Source: Salinisphaera japonica YTM-1 (GTDB taxonomy: Bacteria > Pseudomonadota > Gammaproteobacteria > Nevskiales > Salinisphaeraceae). From it: a stretch of 57,637 nucleotides of DNA. Where the stretch lies: the NCBI RefSeq assembly GCF_003788585.1, contig NZ_AYKG01000015.1:1-57637 (forward strand), in the 5' to 3' direction. The notes under the pieces were generated by a model. That model worked only from the letters and a program-made list of their open reading frames with translations. It was not told the origin of the DNA and searched no databases. Positions 54,444 through 57,637 of this stretch are shown here, piece after piece. How positions within the stretch are numbered: position 1 is the stretch's first letter; every line of letters starts with the position of its first letter. A program made the position numbers and the translations under genes.

Positions 54444-56426
54444 CTAGTTCAGACCGGCGCCGACGTTACCTTGGGTAGGCGCTGTGTTGGTGCGGTAATC
54501 GCTGCCGCGACTCGGGGCGCGCGAGCTGGGCATGGCTCGCACGTCCGCGGTCGACGGCATCGAGAGCGTCTGTGGCCGGCCGTTTCGGAACACGGCCCAG
54601 CCCAGATAGCGCGTGATGTGCCCGTCGCTGCGCGGGGCCAGCACGCCGGTCATGCCTTCCAGCGGTTCGTCGGCGCTCAGCTCGGCTTTGGCCACCCGGC
54701 GAGCCAGTACCCAGGCATCCATACCCATGGCAAACAGACGCGCATAATCGGTCGCGCTACTGCCATACGTGCTGGCTGCCTCTTGGCGCAGGCGTGCGAT
54801 GGTGCCGCCATTGCCCAGCACCCAGGGCATGTCCACGAAGTTGACGCCGTTGAGATCGATATCGCTGTCCGGATCCGGCTGGCCGGCGTAGGCATGCGAG
54901 GTGGTGACCATGGGCAGGTCGCCGGCGTGGTAATACTTGAGCTGGCTGCGGATCAGACGTGCCTGCGTGGGCTGACCGGCCACGAAGATGACGTCGGCGT
55001 TGGCCTGGTTGCCACGCCCCAGCACGGCCTGGATGGCCTGGCTGTGATCGTGGGTATCGCTGTTGTAGGTGCGGTAATCGACGAGCTGGCCGCTTTCGGC
55101 GTTGAGTGCATCGCGAAAACCGTCGAGCACGCGATCGCCCCAGTCGCCCTGGGGCACCAGGGCGATGGCGTTACGATCCCCCTCATCGACGGCATGACGA
55201 GCCGCCGAAGCCGCCTCGTCCGCCGGATCCAGGCCGAACTGATAAAAACCGTCCCGACGAACCGGCTCATCGATCGTGTTCAGCCCGATTTCCGGCATGG
55301 GCAGCTGCTGACGTGCCATGGCCGCGACCTTGTCCTTGTCCAGCGGGCCGACGAGGATGCCGATACCGTCGTTTTCGGCGCGCTGGGCGAGGGCCTGGGC
55401 GTTCAGGTTGCTCGAATCATAAGAGATCGGGCTCGGCAGGCCGCCGGTGTTGTTGCGATAGGCAAAGGTAAAGCCATCACGAATCGCCCCGGCGGCATTC
55501 TTGAATGCACCGCTCATCGGCAGCGCCAACGCGACCTGATCGCTGCTGGGCTTGGCCGCGGCGCTGCCGGCGGTGTTCACGCCGCCGCGCGTGACCGGCT
55601 GTACTGCCATCGTGCCTTGATAATCGAACTGATCGGCCAGCACGAAGCGATTGGCGGGGTGGCCGCGATAGGTCTGCTGCCACTCGGCCAGGGCGTCGTC
55701 GCGCTGGCTGCGATCAGAAAACGCGCGCTGGCCGATATCGGCCAGGGCCAGCCAGCCGCGCACGGTGTCGTCGGCATTGGCGGCATCCGTGCTGTCCGGG
55801 CCGATCCCCAGGCCGATGGCGTCGGCGGCCGCATCATAAGTGCGCTCGTCGTTGGCTTGAACCGCGGTCTGGCGTTCGAGCCAGGCGCCTCGCTGGACAA
55901 GGGCCGCGATGCCCTCGACCGGCCGGTTGGCCGAAAACTGGATTTGGGCGCGTTTTTCCCACACGCGCTCAGCCACGGCCGGTGCCGTGTTCTTGGCCGG
56001 CGGTGGCAGGTTGGCCAGTGCCTTGCCGGGTGCCATGTCCGCGATCGCGATTTCACGCTGCGCCAGGTTGTAGCGGGCGTGATCGACCGGGCCGAGCGTT
56101 GACGGATCCAGGCTGGCCAGCATCTGACGCGCGGTCTGTACATCACCCGCCTGAGCGGCGGCCAGGCCGGCCTCGAGTCGATACATGCGTTGGGTATCGG
56201 CGTTCGTGGTTCGGCCAGCGGCTTCGCCGTAGCGCGCGGCCGCCTCGGCGTAATCGCCCTGGTCGGCGGCGCGCTGCGCGGCATCGGCCGGTGACAGTCG
56301 CGCCTCGCCCCCGGCGGTGCCCGGGCCGGCGTTCTGGCTGGCACAGCCGGCGACAAACAGCATCAGCAGGCCGATACAAAAAAGACCGGCGCGTGTGCCG
56401 GCGCCGCCATTCAATCGGATCATCAT
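54444..56426 (-). CDS. lpoA: Penicillin-binding protein activator LpoA
   Basis: 660 residues. Outer-membrane lipoprotein that activates PBP1A in peptidoglycan synthesis. Signal peptide with lipobox FVAGC (about residues 24-28). N-terminal TPR-like helices about 40-280, then a periplasmic-binding-protein-like C-domain (VALALPMSGAFKNAAGAIRDGFTFAYRNNT.. to about 640). The ATG at 56426 has GGGAG upstream. TATGAT near 56484 is a likely -10 box. Long opposite-strand ORFs here are shadows. Confidence 0.9.
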   Translation of the reverse strand: MMIRLNGGAGTRAGLFCIGLLMLFVAGCASQNAGPGTAGGEARLSPADAAQRAADQGDYAEAAARYGEAAGRTTNADTQRMYRLEAGLAAAQAGDVQTARQMLASLDPSTLGPVDHARYNLAQREIAIADMAPGKALANLPPPAKNTAPAVAERVWEKRAQIQFSANRPVEGIAALVQRGAWLERQTAVQANDERTYDAAADAIGLGIGPDSTDAANADDTVRGWLALADIGQRAFSDRSQRDDALAEWQQTYRGHPANRFVLADQFDYQGTMAVQPVTRGGVNTAGSAAAKPSSDQVALALPMSGAFKNAAGAIRDGFTFAYRNNTGGLPSPISYDSSNLNAQALAQRAENDGIGILVGPLDKDKVAAMARQQLPMPEIGLNTIDEPVRRDGFYQFGLDPADEAASAARHAVDEGDRNAIALVPQGDWGDRVLDGFRDALNAESGQLVDYRTYNSDTHDHSQAIQAVLGRGNQANADVIFVAGQPTQARLIRSQLKYYHAGDLPMVTTSHAYAGQPDPDSDIDLNGVNFVDMPWVLGNGGTIARLRQEAASTYGSSATDYARLFAMGMDAWVLARRVAKAELSADEPLEGMTGVLAPRSDGHITRYLGWAVFRNGRPQTLSMPSTADVRAMPSSRAPSRGSDYRTNTAPTQGNVGAGLN

Positions 56427-56624
56427 GATCAAACTCCCGAAGACGTGGCCTGGCAGATCGCCCCCGTCTAGGCCACTATGCGCGCATCATAGCAGTGCCA
56501 CCGTGTGGTCGTGCCAGCCCGCCGGCCTGGGGCTGTTCGACTGCGGTTGCCTACGACCGCGCCGCCATCGCGTGGCCACGTCGATTCGCCACCCCTGAAA
56601 GCGATTCTTTATCTCGAGTCTCTT

Positions 56625-57485
56625 ATGAATCAAGCATCGACGCCCGGCATTCTATGGATCGTGGCCACGCCCATCGGCAACCTCGGTGATCTGTCGACGC
56701 GAGGCGCTGCGATCCTGGGCGAGGTCGATCTGATCGCGGCCGAAGATACGCGTCACACCCGGCGTCTACTCGATCATCTGGGGCTCGCCACACGGACGCT
56801 GTCGCTGCACGAACACAACGAGGACGCGCGTGCCCAGGGGTTGATCGCGCGTCTGCGCGACGGGCAGTCGATTGCGCTGGTCAGCGATGCGGGCACGCCG
56901 CTGATCAGCGATCCCGGCTATCGTCTGGTCTCGCACGTACGCGCGGCCGGACTTTGTGTACAAACCGTACCCGGCGCGTCCGCGGTGATCGCGGCACTAT
57001 CGATCTCGGGCCTGCCCACGGATCGGTTCGTGTTCGAGGGGTTTCTGCCGACCAAGCCCGGCGCCCGGCGCAAGCGTCTCCAGGCTTTGGCCGATGAACC
57101 ACGCACGCTGGTCTGCTACGAGTCATCCCATCGTATCGCCGCCTGTGCGGCCGACTTGGGTGCGGTGCTCGGCGAGCGGGCCGTAACACTGGCGCGCGAG
57201 TTGACCAAGCGTCATGAACAAAGCGTCTGTCTGAAAGCCTGTGATCTGGCGGCGTGGCTGGCCGATGACGCCAACCGAACACGCGGCGAATTCGTGCTTG
57301 TCATCGCCGGGGCGCCGGCACGCGATATGCCAGACAGCGCGGTCTCGCTGGAGGCGGTGTTGAACGAGCTCGTGCCGGCACTCGGCACCAAGAAGGCCTC
57401 CACGATCGCGGCCCGTCTGACCGGCACGCCGAAGAAAAGCGCCTATGCCGCGGCCCTGGCGATGACAGGCAACGATAGCCAATAA
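56625..57485 (+). CDS. rsmI: 16S rRNA 2'-O-ribose C1402 methyltransferase
   Basis: 286 residues. Methylates C1402 in the ribosomal P site. SAM-binding TPIGNLGDLSTRGAAILGEVDLIAAEDTRHTRRLLDHLG, ALVSDAGTPLISDPGYRLV and PGASAVIAALSISGLPTDRFVFEGFLP are hallmarks. Divergent from lpoA with about 200 bp between; the ATG at 56625 gives the family start and an extension to 56505 is not supported. The gene after rsmI in relatives is often rnpB, which is not visible before the window ends. Confidence 0.95.
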   Translation: MNQASTPGILWIVATPIGNLGDLSTRGAAILGEVDLIAAEDTRHTRRLLDHLGLATRTLSLHEHNEDARAQGLIARLRDGQSIALVSDAGTPLISDPGYRLVSHVRAAGLCVQTVPGASAVIAALSISGLPTDRFVFEGFLPTKPGARRKRLQALADEPRTLVCYESSHRIAACAADLGAVLGERAVTLARELTKRHEQSVCLKACDLAAWLADDANRTRGEFVLVIAGAPARDMPDSAVSLEAVLNELVPALGTKKASTIAARLTGTPKKSAYAAALAMTGNDSQ

Positions 57486-57498
57486 GCCGATGCCCGAT

Positions 57499-57637
57499 TA
57501 GGGCCTGTTGCCGTTTCATGCGGGCCCGCGCCAAGCGCTGTTTTACGGCAAGATGAGGCGTAGCCCACGCCGCGCAGTCACTCTGCGCTAGTGGGCTAGA
57601 ACGCTGTATTGCCGCAAAACAGCGCTTGTCCCGAAGG
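57499..57637 (+). repeat. Third TAGGGC-end element with a long hairpin, cut by the window edge
   Basis: TAGGGCCTGTTGCC begins 14 bp after the rsmI stop and resembles the MITE-like ends at 60 and 11997. Arms 57532-57551 and 57609-57628 match in 19 of 20 bases as an inverted repeat. Inside, TAGCCCAC (57561-57568) pairs with GTGGGCTA (57591-57598), and GCGCAG (57572-57577) with CTGCGC (57583-57588), leaving a five-base loop. No T-run is seen before the edge. It could be a mobile element end or a structured RNA. Confidence 0.5.

Noticed and set aside
57486-57637. RNase P RNA (rnpB), expected after rsmI
   Set aside because: None of the conserved RNase P blocks (such as GAGGAAAGTCCGGGC) is present before the window ends.

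Overview
The window is GC-rich chromosomal DNA from a non-enteric gammaproteobacterium. The gene orders kdsD-kdsC-lptC-lptA-lptB-rpoN-hpf-ptsN-hprK-rapZ-PTS, ibaG-murA-hisG-hisD, sspA-sspB, diaA-yraN-lpoA with divergent rsmI, and glrK-qseG-glrR are all typical of that class. HPr kinase, a pyrophosphate-type phosphofructokinase and a short adenylate kinase argue against Enterobacteriaceae; a Salinisphaera-like lineage is my guess at low confidence. No rRNA, tRNA, phage or CRISPR is visible.

Layout. 1-9.6 kb: DUF3429 membrane protein, a large unknown protein, yceH, sbcB, an ABC-F protein, a sulfotransferase and rhlE. 9.7-16.3 kb: moaB, a phosphate-selective-type porin, a MITE-like element, a POT peptide transporter and an exported M3 peptidase. 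16.5-21.9 kb: tonB-exbB-exbD and a TonB-dependent receptor, each preceded by a sigma-54-type -24/-12 promoter. 22.1-28 kb: ppa, PPi-phosphofructokinase, adk, rnd, a membrane protein and mpl. 28.2-32.2 kb: the two-component operon glrK-qseG-glrR and, downstream of it, a probable small RNA. 32.3-46 kb: pmbA, mgtE and the long PTS-rapZ-rpoN-lpt-kds cluster. 46.1-57.5 kb: yadGH-like ABC exporter, ibaG, murA, hisG, hisD, sspAB, diaA, yraN, lpoA and rsmI.

The most interesting signal is between mpl and glrR. On the minus strand there is a full-consensus sigma-54 promoter (28596-28612), a perfect TGTC-N10-GACA site of the kind known for GlrR about 185 bp upstream of it (28770-28787), and a strong intrinsic terminator (about 28242-28270). 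Together they delimit a transcript of about 345 nt with no convincing ORF. It carries two identical 22-nt C-rich segments, each in the loop of a predicted hairpin. In enterobacteria GlrR and sigma-54 drive the sRNA GlmY, which is handled by RapZ. Here glrKR, rpoN and rapZ lie within 15 kb of an unrelated-looking sRNA that has anti-Shine-Dalgarno-like loops.

The long intergenic regions are filled with a recurrent element built from 9-10 bp degenerate tandem units (CGCAGATTA-like) in opposed arms. One version, about 400 bp long, is present as direct copies on both sides of sspAB. A second family, with TAGGGCGTGT termini, abuts gene ends at 1-57, 11997-12276 and probably 57499-57637.
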